Assembly: GCA_013373085.1 (NCBI GenBank)
Contig: JABXIM010000036.1
Span: forward strand, 1-64,000
Reading direction: 5' to 3'
Length of the DNA: 64,000 bases
Origin: Oceanospirillaceae bacterium
Lineage (GTDB): Bacteria > Pseudomonadota > Gammaproteobacteria > Pseudomonadales > Balneatricaceae
The notes under the pieces were generated by a model, which worked only from the letters and a program-made list of their open reading frames with translations, was not told the origin of the DNA and made no database searches. Shown piece by piece: positions 1-7,593 of the stretch (position 1 is its first letter; every line of letters begins with the position of its first letter). A program made the position numbers and the translations under genes.

Positions 1-2
1 AC

Positions 3-79
3 GCGCCCGTAGCTCAGCTGGATAGAGTAGCAGGTTCCGATCCTGTTGGTCGGGGGTTCGAATCCCTCCGGGCGCGCCA
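3..79 (+). tRNA. tRNA-Arg (anticodon CCG)
   Basis: A full cloverleaf can be folded by eye: a 7-bp acceptor stem (GCGCCCG with CGGGCGC), a D arm with a G-U closing pair, an anticodon stem GCAGG/CCTGT around the loop TTCCGAT with anticodon CCG, a T arm with TTCGAAT, and an encoded CCA end at 77-79. The CCG anticodon reads CGG arginine codons. The gene directly borders an accessory, AT-rich island, and tRNA 3' ends are common integration sites. No integrase and no second copy of the tRNA 3' end was found in the window, so use as an attachment site is only an inference. Confidence 0.93.
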
Positions 80-275
80 TCTTTTCCTCTCTTGTAAGTC
101 CTTGTTTACCTTCGGAAAGTGCTACTCCATCCGTCCGAGCCATGGGCGCGAGGTTATCTCTGTTTGATCCGTTCCGGTGCAACTGGTTACAACCTGGTCA
201 CAGTGGTTGCGTTGCCTACTATAAAGCGGAGCATGCGCTTATCTGTCTGCTCGCAAGTTAAAAGCAGATTTGGCC

Positions 276-1694
276 TTAGATCGTTTCCGGAAAACTATCA
301 GTTAACTCGACCTCTTCCTGTTCACTCTTGGACCGGCTTTCTTTGAGGCTTCGACGCTTCACCACAGATTCCCGATACTCATGGGCCTCAGCAATTTTGG
401 TGAATTCAACCTCAAGTCCCTTGCTGGTAACCGCTTCTTCAATGTCATTAAGATTGACTTGGAAGAACTCTTTCCGGTTGTTTACGAGATTGAGACGCCG
501 ATGGTCAAAAATATTGTGAAGTTCTCGCTCCAGCTCAGGTGCATTGTGCGAGAAGATCATTGCGTGGACATCGAACAGGAAGGGAACAGATGCATCGCCT
601 AGCTCGCGCACGCGGTCCAAGGGTTCAAGGCGGCGGGTCATACCAATTTTGTAAACGTCTTCACCAAACGATCCCACGTTCGATATCACATACACATGGC
701 CGGATTTGGTTTCCTGTGCGCGTGAAATCGCTCGCTGCGACTTCTCGTGCGCCTCGGCTAATTGTTGTTCAAGTTGTTGTATCTGCTCTGCATACTTCTC
801 TGCTTCAGCGCCGTGAGCTTCCTGAAGCTCCAGACGCGCTTTCTCAAGCGCTTGCTGATATCGCTGCTCTTCCTTCTCTGCGTCCTTCTGGGCCTTCTCA
901 AGCTCTCTCCGCGCTTTCTCTTCTTCTCGCATTTCCTCACGTATCTGGCGCTGCTCCTCCTTGATCTGATACTGCTTCTCGGCCAACTCATGATTCAGTC
1001 GCAATTCCTTCAACTTCAGGTTGAGATATTGGGGCACGATTGAAATATTCATGGATTCTCCAGTCTTATTTATCGCATCCAAGGACTTGCGAATACGTTC
1101 CTCCATGCCAAGCACGTTGTTCCACTTCACCTTCGAAATAGCGGCATCACACTCGCCGTTGAAAGCCCTGAGCATCAACTTGGTCTGTTTTTTGACCATT
1201 TTTTGACCTTCAGCTTTGCTCCCTCCAACTTGCCATTCGGTGTCGCAACTAGTGGCCTTATCATCCTTGATTAGAGATTTCTGCTGCTCACGGACTTCTC
1301 GAATGGCTGATTTGAACTTCTCCGGGGTATCAAATTCGAAGTAAGGTTCGTAAATTCCAAAGGACATCGCCTCCAAGTTTCCATAGATCTTATCTACCTC
1401 ACTCTTCAGGCGACGGTATATCTTTAACTGTTCGTTGTAGTCCCATGACAACTGCTCATGCTTTTTTTCGAAATTTGGTTTCAGAGCCTTGAACTTAGCG
1501 ATAAGACCATTGTATTCGTTACGTTTCTTTTCGACGTCGGCCTCCATATCCAGTATCGGAGCATATTTTTGACGCAGTGAGTCGTTTTCATCTCTCAACG
1601 AGTCAAAGGCCTTGAGCGACTTACGCCATAGAAATAGCAAGAAACCCGAAATACCGATCAGAACGGCGATAACAATAAGAGATGCACTGTCCAT
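276..1694 (-). CDS. Membrane-anchored DUF4041 / GIY-YIG nuclease-family protein (SNIPE-like)
   Basis: A 472-residue protein with one N-terminal membrane helix (about residues 5-22), a coiled-coil and DUF4041-type region (about 30-220), a long highly charged coiled coil (about 225-330), and a C-terminal GIY-YIG/T5orf172-type nuclease domain (about 333-430). In the last domain HVYVIS followed by VYKIG stands in for the GIY...YIG signature, with a downstream Arg and the Glu in RKEFF as expected catalytic residues. This order (membrane helix, DUF4041, GIY-YIG) is the architecture described for the phage-defence nuclease SNIPE, which cuts phage DNA at the membrane during injection. The gene points toward the tRNA and is divergent from the NERD gene. 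Family assignment is firm; a defence role here is inferred from architecture and neighbours. Confidence 0.82.
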   Translation of the reverse strand: MDSASLIVIAVLIGISGFLLFLWRKSLKAFDSLRDENDSLRQKYAPILDMEADVEKKRNEYNGLIAKFKALKPNFEKKHEQLSWDYNEQLKIYRRLKSEVDKIYGNLEAMSFGIYEPYFEFDTPEKFKSAIREVREQQKSLIKDDKATSCDTEWQVGGSKAEGQKMVKKQTKLMLRAFNGECDAAISKVKWNNVLGMEERIRKSLDAINKTGESMNISIVPQYLNLKLKELRLNHELAEKQYQIKEEQRQIREEMREEEKARRELEKAQKDAEKEEQRYQQALEKARLELQEAHGAEAEKYAEQIQQLEQQLAEAHEKSQRAISRAQETKSGHVYVISNVGSFGEDVYKIGMTRRLEPLDRVRELGDASVPFLFDVHAMIFSHNAPELERELHNIFDHRRLNLVNNRKEFFQVNLNDIEEAVTSKGLEVEFTKIAEAHEYRESVVKRRSLKESRSKSEQEEVELTDSFPETI

Positions 1695-1941
1695 GTGATG
1701 CAGTCCTTTGCTCTGTGATGGATTTCTGATCAGTATGGAGAAGAATCAAGTTTCATCAACCTATGATATCGGACTCATTCCATTTCATACCGTCTCAGAC
1801 AGAGAGTAAATAAAGAGAAATCTGATAAATATCAATATCTTGGGAAAAATTCAAAAGCTAGCCGATAGTGACACCTATTGGCGACACCCACTGAACAGCT
1901 TATGATACCGCTTCAGTTGAATCATGGATGGAGCAAGTCAC

Positions 1942-2856
1942 ATGGAGTGGCTGTCATCGTTCTACGCTATTGGCATTGTGCTCCTGCTATGCCTTGGCCC
2001 TCTAATGCTGCTTGTCGGCATTGCCGTTTACCTAAAAAAGCTACAGGCTCGTAGTCGCACAACTCCACTTAGAGCAGACTTGCTGCGCCCCGCAGGTTTC
2101 ACGCTTCAAAAGCAGATCGACGAGCTGCAATCCGACCTAATGCTGTGTTTCATAACGATTCCGGTTATGACAACACTCACCCCATTATTGCTACTGATGC
2201 AAGAACACTTCTTCGATAAGAAGTCCAATCTCACAACCTGGGTCATGCTGTCCTGTATTGCCGGCATTGCAGTTGGATACTACATCTGGAAAGCACTCAA
2301 AATCGTGAAGCAACTTGGGCACCTTCGACTGGGATACGCCTGCGAAATGGCCGTAGGCCAGGAGCTGGAGCAGATCGTTCGTCCCGACGAGCGGCCTTAC
2401 CGCGTCTTTCACGACATCCCGTTTGAAAGCTTCAACGTCGACCATCTGATTGTCACGCCATCTGGTGTCTTCGTGATCGAGACTAAGGGACGCTCGAAAC
2501 CTATCAACTCCGGCAACAAGCAGTTCAAGGTTCGACTCGAAGGAGACGCTCTTCATTTTCCGAACCATGTAGAACGAGCTCCGCTGGAGCAGACTCGGAG
2601 AAATGTGCAATCAGTTCGCAAATGGCTCTGTGATGCAACAGGCTTCGATGTCCCGGTATCGGGCATTCTGGTGCTACCGGGATGGTATATAGAGCGTAAA
2701 CAACGCTCCGTCGATCCGTTTGTCATGAATGCTACGGAGCTGACAAAACAGCTACCCAAGCTGCATGCAGGAGCACTTGAGGCTGGACAGGTTAAAGCAG
2801 TCGCACATCAAGTGACGCAGCGAGTGCGGGATGTCGATCGAGAGCGGGTATTATAA
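1942..2856 (+). CDS. Membrane protein with NERD (nuclease-related) domain
   Basis: About 304 residues. Hydrophobic helices lie near the N-terminus (about residues 5-30) and in a pair around residues 75-120, followed by a C-terminal NERD domain. That domain shows a Glu in the GQELE helix, Asp in FNVDHLIV and the ETK of VFVIETKGRS, which form a PD-(D/E)XK-like metal site. I chose the ATG at 1942, preceded by GGAG at suitable spacing; an in-frame ATG at 1924 would add six residues. NERD domains are related to Holliday-junction-resolvase and restriction-type nucleases and recur in mobile regions. It is divergent from the SNIPE-like gene, so the island holds two predicted membrane-tethered nucleases. 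Substrate unknown. Confidence 0.75.
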   Translation: MEWLSSFYAIGIVLLLCLGPLMLLVGIAVYLKKLQARSRTTPLRADLLRPAGFTLQKQIDELQSDLMLCFITIPVMTTLTPLLLLMQEHFFDKKSNLTTWVMLSCIAGIAVGYYIWKALKIVKQLGHLRLGYACEMAVGQELEQIVRPDERPYRVFHDIPFESFNVDHLIVTPSGVFVIETKGRSKPINSGNKQFKVRLEGDALHFPNHVERAPLEQTRRNVQSVRKWLCDATGFDVPVSGILVLPGWYIERKQRSVDPFVMNATELTKQLPKLHAGALEAGQVKAVAHQVTQRVRDVDRERVL

Positions 2857-3344
2857 TATTCTGATCGAGTCGCTTCATAAGATGAGGAAACTTTGGATTG
2901 ATAAAGCCCTCAATGGCATGTATAGCGCCAGCCCAGACTACCCCATTCGCCCAAGTCATACTTGTCTGGGGGGAAGGGTTAATGATTCCATTAAAGTTAA
3001 ATTAATAAAATGCCAACCACAAAAATATATTGGCAATATTTCTACAATAAGCCTACCATTTGGTTTATTGAAGGATAATAGGCCAAATGTAACATATGAG
3101 CAGTCTACTTTTAAATATAAAGAAATGCTTATCACTCCTCTATCATTCGCATTAACTAATATAGATTTTTTATCAACCGACCAGCACAGTTAACTCAAAT
3201 GTGATCAGAACTAATAACATCAAAAACAAAAAATCATCCATACGATAAAATATCCAAATATATACAAAGAATGATTTTAAAAAAGCCAAATATATTCAAT
3301 ACATAAATTTTAACAGGAATTTATTTCAGATAAGGGATATATAG
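2857..3344 (+). other. AT-rich intergenic stretch with inverted repeats, no convincing gene
   Basis: About 490 bases between the NERD gene and the ATPase gene. Base composition drops sharply compared with the chromosome. Two inverted repeats are visible: TGCCAA (3011-3016) with TTGGCA (3030-3035), and CATTTGG (3057-3063) with CCAAATG (3083-3089). An open frame from 2831 to 3193 overlaps the NERD 3' end but has no recognisable domain or convincing start. The stretch must hold the promoter of the ATPase operon and could hold a small RNA, but nothing proves either. Confidence 0.4.
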
Positions 3345-4880
3345 ATGGATAGTTTCTCTGTGAGGAATTTCAAGAGCCTGAGAAATATAGAAGACGTTCC
3401 AATCAAACCAATTAATCTATTTGTTGGAAAAAACAGCTCTGGAAAAAGTTCTCTACTTAGACTTTGGCCACTGCTCAAGCAAAGTGTTATGCGGAGAACC
3501 AAAGGCCCGCTTTTGTTCTATGGAGAAGAGGTTGACTTTGGATCTTTCGATGATGTTCTTTGTAATAAATCCAAATCAGGCTCTATTGAACTTTCCTTTG
3601 GTTTTAGCATTAAAGACATTTCAAACTCGTCTAGTAGATTCTTGATACCGCCACTATTTCTTTCCGGATACTCCGATGTAAAAATAAGAATCACCATAAT
3701 AAAAATTGGTGATGCCGGAGCACAGGTTAGCAAGATAGAAATATTTACACACGAAGATTTATGCTCTATAGAAATAGATCAAAATGGAAAGGTAAATCTT
3801 CTAAAAATAAATGAAAGCACTGTAGAACTTGGAAACTACGAATATCGAGTGGTTGATTATTCCGGCATTATTCCAAAAATTGTTGGGACAAAACCACATA
3901 GAGCACCCAGATTTCGCAGAGCTACTAAATTTGGAAAAGCAGAAGATATAATTACTGAGACGCTAGCTAAAAAAATGCATGCCAACACATCTACAAATAC
4001 CATAACTGAAGGTATCGATAGACTTATATTTGGTAGCATTGAAAGTATCTCAAAACAATTGACTCGCATCTTTACTGGAAAGCACTTCGGTAAAGTTATG
4101 ACTAACGAAGGTTATACAATAGCATCCGACATAAGAGGCCTTATTTTTGCCAGAGATGCATTTATTCTTATTGAAACAGCCTCAGACTATATCAGAGGCG
4201 TTGCCCATAATACAAAATACATAAAACCACTAAGGGCTGCTGCCGAACGATATTACCGGCCACAAGACTTACAGATTGAAGAGATAAACTCTGATGGTTC
4301 AAATCTAGCCGTTTATATACGTAGTCTTTCGACTAGAGAAAAAGATTCATTCGACGAATGGACCGCAAGCAGCTTTGGTTTCAGAATAAGAGCAAGTCTT
4401 AGCGGCGGGCATTATTCTCTGCGGCTTAAAACTAATAAAGGGGATAGAGAGTATAATGTCGCTGACCTTGGGTTTGGATACTCTCAAATTCTACCCGTCA
4501 TCACACAGATTTGGTCATCAACCAGAAGTAAGCGAACTGCGTTCAGCAATTACCCTATCATTTATGCGATAGAACAGCCCGAGCTACATCTACACCCAGC
4601 GTATCAAGCGAAAGTTGCTGACTTAATGATAAAAGCATATAAAGTCGCCAGAAGTAATGACTTAGATGTTAGGTTTATCATTGAAACTCATAGTGATGCA
4701 ATCGTAAATAGGATTGGAAGAAGAATATCAGAAGAAGAAATAAATAGTGATGATGTAAATATTGTTTTATTTGACAAAATGGACACCGACACAGAAACGA
4801 AGTGCGTATTTTCTCATTATTCCAGCGATGGCTATCTTGAAAACTGGCCATATGGATTCTTCGATTCAGAGGATTTTTAA
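3345..4880 (+). CDS. AAA family ATPase (DUF3696/AAA_15-like) of a two-gene ATPase-TOPRIM-like system
   Basis: A 511-residue SMC/ABC-like ATPase. Visible motifs are Walker A GKNSSGKS (residues 28-35), a signature-like region GFGYSQILP before the second half, a Walker B/D-loop IEQPELHLHP (about 408-417) and an H-loop region IIETHSD (about 444-450). The middle (about 60-330) is a variable insert. A ribosome site AAGGGA lies about 7 bases before the ATG. The next gene starts on the base after this stop codon, so the two are translationally coupled. ATPases of this type drive or gate OLD/TOPRIM-like nucleases in OLD, PARIS, Gabija and retron-associated systems. Low GC marks the pair as acquired. 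ATPase identity is sure; defence function is inferred. Confidence 0.85.
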   Translation: MDSFSVRNFKSLRNIEDVPIKPINLFVGKNSSGKSSLLRLWPLLKQSVMRRTKGPLLFYGEEVDFGSFDDVLCNKSKSGSIELSFGFSIKDISNSSSRFLIPPLFLSGYSDVKIRITIIKIGDAGAQVSKIEIFTHEDLCSIEIDQNGKVNLLKINESTVELGNYEYRVVDYSGIIPKIVGTKPHRAPRFRRATKFGKAEDIITETLAKKMHANTSTNTITEGIDRLIFGSIESISKQLTRIFTGKHFGKVMTNEGYTIASDIRGLIFARDAFILIETASDYIRGVAHNTKYIKPLRAAAERYYRPQDLQIEEINSDGSNLAVYIRSLSTREKDSFDEWTASSFGFRIRASLSGGHYSLRLKTNKGDREYNVADLGFGYSQILPVITQIWSSTRSKRTAFSNYPIIYAIEQPELHLHPAYQAKVADLMIKAYKVARSNDLDVRFIIETHSDAIVNRIGRRISEEEINSDDVNIVLFDKMDTDTETKCVFSHYSSDGYLENWPYGFFDSEDF

Positions 4881-5984
4881 ATGCTATACTGGATAGAAGA
4901 TATCGATGAGAAAATTCTTGAAAGTGAAGCGGGACAAGTTTTTGTAGAAAAATTAGGCATGGCTTCCAAAGAAGGGAAAATATGTCTTTTTGGAAAAACA
5001 ACCTGCCTAGACACAATAGCAAGCCATGATTCACTTTCTAGCATTGCCAGATCTTCTTTCACATTCGCCTTGAGTAATTACGCAGAGCTTGGGGGAAGAT
5101 ACAGTAAAGTCAAAAGGCAGGTCAGGGTCTTCATAACCAACTCAGACATTTACAAAAAAAATGAAACGGAAGACAGCATTATAATAGAATGTGATTATTT
5201 AAAGATTCCAACCGACTTTAATAACCCCGTGACATTATTAGCCGAAAATCACAAAGACGCTTATTTTTATGAGTTAATTGCAAAAAATACAAATCCTTAT
5301 CGAAATCTTGGATTAGATATTAAACTAACCACTACCGGGGGCGGCGGCGCGACAATAACAGATCATATGAATCATTATTACAGAAATAAGTCTGTAGTAT
5401 TTATCTGCATCGTTGACTCCGATCTTAAGCACCCTTCCTCAGCCCAAGGAGACACAGCAAAACAAGCAAAAAAATCTTTTGACGAAAACAATTTTTTCTC
5501 AGACCTTTTTATACTGGACGTTCATGAAGCAGAAAACATAATTCCGGACACAGTAATAAACGACATATTCTTTAGGAAAAATGACGCTAAGATTGAAGCT
5601 ATAGATATCTATACAGAATTATGCGAAATTGAACATAGCGCTGCTGCTTATATCGACCTCAAGAACGGGATTAGCGCCATCGAAGCTTTATCAATAGACA
5701 AGAAACATAACAAAAACTATTGGACAGGTATGTTAAGCAAGCTTAAAAGGATACCCAATTGTTGTAGAAAAACACTTTCTGAAAATGAGGAGCGATGCGA
5801 GTGCTTTATATTTGAGGGCTTCGGAGATAAAATATTGGAACACTCGTTGTCGAACTTGCAGAGCAGAAACGTAGCTCCTGTTATTGGTCAAATGTCAGAC
5901 TGGAAACAAGGGCTATGGACAGATATTGGCTCCTGGATTGCCGGATGGGCGTGCTGTCCCAAGCAGGGAGCCAGACGCTGTTAG
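4881..5984 (+). CDS. TOPRIM-like partner protein of the ATPase (putative effector nuclease)
   Basis: A 367-residue protein, coupled directly to the ATPase gene. I do not recognise a named family over its full length. The central part carries the strand-plus-acid pattern VFICIVDSD (about residues 172-180) and, after a helix, LDVHEAENIIPD (about 212-223). These resemble the DxD motif and the following E/N-containing helix (HEIENYL type) of TOPRIM or DUF4435-type nucleases such as AriB of PARIS. An acidic N-terminus (IEDIDEKILE) could provide the first TOPRIM Glu, though it does not match cleanly. A GGGGATITDH segment precedes the DxD strand. The likely role is an effector controlled by the ATPase. 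An alternative is a non-nuclease sensor subunit. Confidence 0.6.
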   Translation: MLYWIEDIDEKILESEAGQVFVEKLGMASKEGKICLFGKTTCLDTIASHDSLSSIARSSFTFALSNYAELGGRYSKVKRQVRVFITNSDIYKKNETEDSIIIECDYLKIPTDFNNPVTLLAENHKDAYFYELIAKNTNPYRNLGLDIKLTTTGGGGATITDHMNHYYRNKSVVFICIVDSDLKHPSSAQGDTAKQAKKSFDENNFFSDLFILDVHEAENIIPDTVINDIFFRKNDAKIEAIDIYTELCEIEHSAAAYIDLKNGISAIEALSIDKKHNKNYWTGMLSKLKRIPNCCRKTLSENEERCECFIFEGFGDKILEHSLSNLQSRNVAPVIGQMSDWKQGLWTDIGSWIAGWACCPKQGARRC

Positions 5985-6188
5985 CCTGCAAAGATAAGAA
6001 TCAACCGATCAAGACTCATTAGCTTGGAAATTTACCACACGGTCAGTGATCAACCCACCTCGCACTCTGAGTGCTGATCTAACCGGATTAAGACCAGAAC
6101 AACAGACTCAGACTCTGCGGCTCGAACAACCGGCTTCAAGCCTGACCAACAGAGTCGGACACCGTTGCTCACCCTCGCTCTGAACAGC

Positions 6189-6226
6189 AAGGGGAACCAG
6201 TAACCACGCTGGTTCCCCTTTGTTTT
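6189..6226 (+). terminator. Rho-independent terminator
   Basis: A 12-bp perfect stem (AAGGGGAACCAG at 6189-6200 with CTGGTTCCCCTT at 6209-6220) around an 8-base loop, followed by the T-rich run TGTTTT. It closes the ATPase/TOPRIM-like operon. The 200 bases between that operon and the hairpin contain no gene. Confidence 0.8.
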
Positions 6227-6271
6227 GCCCCCTCGCACCGATCCTCGAACGCTGTGCCGGTCACAACCTGA

Positions 6272-6856
6272 TCACATTGAACTCGCTTTTCGCACCAGAG
6301 CGTTCAGCCACGTATCGTCCCGATCCGGACGGCGATCTTCCGTCCGCCACTGCTCAATGAGTTGGAGCTTGCCGGAGGCGTCTATCAGTTCCTGGAGGCC
6401 GCTCTCATCTAGATCGGTGAAGTGCCTGCCGCCTTTCTGTCTCTCGCCAGCGCCCAGCTTGAATGAGATATACAGAACTCCGCCCACTTTAACTGCTCTG
6501 ACTAGCCGATCGAACGCCTCTTGAAGCTGGGCACGAGGCACATGCAACAGCGAGGCACATGCCCATACTGCATCAAACGGCGCTTGCCGCTCGACATCTT
6601 CGAATCGCAGGCAGTGAACGTCAGCACCGAGATGCTCCGACGCCAGCTCGCATAGCTCCCGCGACGCGTCAAAGGCCGTCACCTCGTAGCCAGAGGCCAG
6701 AAAGTGCCTTGCGTCGCGTCCGGAGCTGCACCCTGCATCGAGAATGTGTCCACCGTGCGGAATCAACGGTAGGAACTTCTCGTAAATCGGCGTCATATCC
6801 ACGTCGACCGTTGCGTGGAAGAACTCTGTGGCATTGTCTTCGTAGAAGGTGCCCAT
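6272..6856 (-). CDS. Class I SAM-dependent methyltransferase
   Basis: A 194-residue Rossmann-fold methyltransferase. Motif I is ILDAGCSSGRDARHF (about residues 38-52), followed by the acidic end of strand 2 in VTAFDAS and motif IV-like FDAVWACASLLHV (about 95-107), with a TehB/UbiE-like overall plan. It starts three bases after the stop of the HNH gene, so the two form an operon. Target is unknown: small-molecule methyltransferases of this type carry no DNA-recognition domain, so it is not obviously a restriction-modification enzyme even though it sits beside an HNH gene. Confidence 0.8.
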   Translation of the reverse strand: MGTFYEDNATEFFHATVDVDMTPIYEKFLPLIPHGGHILDAGCSSGRDARHFLASGYEVTAFDASRELCELASEHLGADVHCLRFEDVERQAPFDAVWACASLLHVPRAQLQEAFDRLVRAVKVGGVLYISFKLGAGERQKGGRHFTDLDESGLQELIDASGKLQLIEQWRTEDRRPDRDDTWLNALVRKASSM

Positions 6857-6859
6857 GAT

Positions 6860-7405
6860 CTAAAAGCTCGGGTCATCGTCGGCTGGTGGCTCCCAAGTGT
6901 GGATCAGAATGGCTCTCGCGCGAGTGTAGCAGCCCTGAAGGTAGTCCCGGCGTGCTGCTTCATTCTTCCCCGTTTGCCGTAACAGCGTCTCTCGAAGTGG
7001 ATGGTGGCTCGTGATCAGATACTCGTTTCGCTTGTGCAGACGCGCCAGCAACTTCAATGATGGCACTTTGGCAAACTTGCCACCTTCACCGCGATTACAC
7101 CCCTGACTGGACAAGACGAGGTTCCAGACGCCATCGATGTTCGGAATCACCCTATCTGTCTTAAGCACATGGGGAAAGAAGTGGTCGACATCCGCACAGT
7201 CAGGACTGCCAGAATCAATGCTGATGCGCTTGAACGAGTAGAAGCAGCGTCCCTTCTGGTAGCCATTCAAGGCCTCCCGGCAGGAGGTGATCTGCAGACG
7301 GCGATCAGACCCGTCCGTGTAGAGTTGAAAGCTCGTCAAGCATCCGTTTCCCTCTGTGCCCCACGGGCCGGGTTCAGCATCGAGGCAGATTGAAGGGCGA
7401 AGCAT
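6860..7405 (-). CDS. HNH endonuclease-domain protein, probably 5'-truncated
   Basis: About 181 residues. An HNH/beta-beta-alpha core is visible: a cysteine-flanked segment (KGRCFYSF), the metal-side DVDHFFPH (about residues 69-76), then NIDGVWNLVLSSQGCNRGEGGK, where WNL.L....CN..K matches the second half of HNH domains. An in-frame stop lies at 7436-7438, only about ten codons upstream of the ATG, and the HNH core sits unusually near the N-terminus, so an upstream domain has probably been lost. GTG at 7411 is an alternative start with no better ribosome site. It may be a decaying defence gene kept in an operon with the methyltransferase. Confidence 0.62.
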   Translation of the reverse strand: MLRPSICLDAEPGPWGTEGNGCLTSFQLYTDGSDRRLQITSCREALNGYQKGRCFYSFKRISIDSGSPDCADVDHFFPHVLKTDRVIPNIDGVWNLVLSSQGCNRGEGGKFAKVPSLKLLARLHKRNEYLITSHHPLRETLLRQTGKNEAARRDYLQGCYTRARAILIHTWEPPADDDPSF

Positions 7406-7593
7406 ATGCACGCCCGGGAGCGTGGACCTTGCCAGCTACATCAGCAAGCCGGCTAATGAAATAGGGGTATCGTCGCGACGGCACCGGGATGCAACCCTAG
7501 ACCGGTAGGAAAAGTCCAGCGGGCAAATCGGACCGATGTTTACCGTGACGGACTTCCGCGACTCCCAAGACTGCTAATAATAAGAGGTTCACA

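Noticed and set aside
2831-3193. 120-codon open frame overlapping the NERD gene end
   Set aside because: No domain, no ribosome site, composition changes within the frame, and it overlaps a good gene.
3345-5984. Naming the ATPase pair PARIS or a retron system
   Set aside because: The partner does not show a clear DUF4435 AriB pattern by eye and no reverse transcriptase or msr-msd is present; naming would overstate the evidence.
3-6240. Attachment-site pair formed with the tRNA-Arg 3' end
   Set aside because: No second copy of the tRNA 3' end was found by reading the island; a true att site could lie outside or be degenerate.
7440-7593. Possible riboswitch before the NhaC gene
   Set aside because: Some hairpin potential, but none of the known riboswitch cores could be matched.
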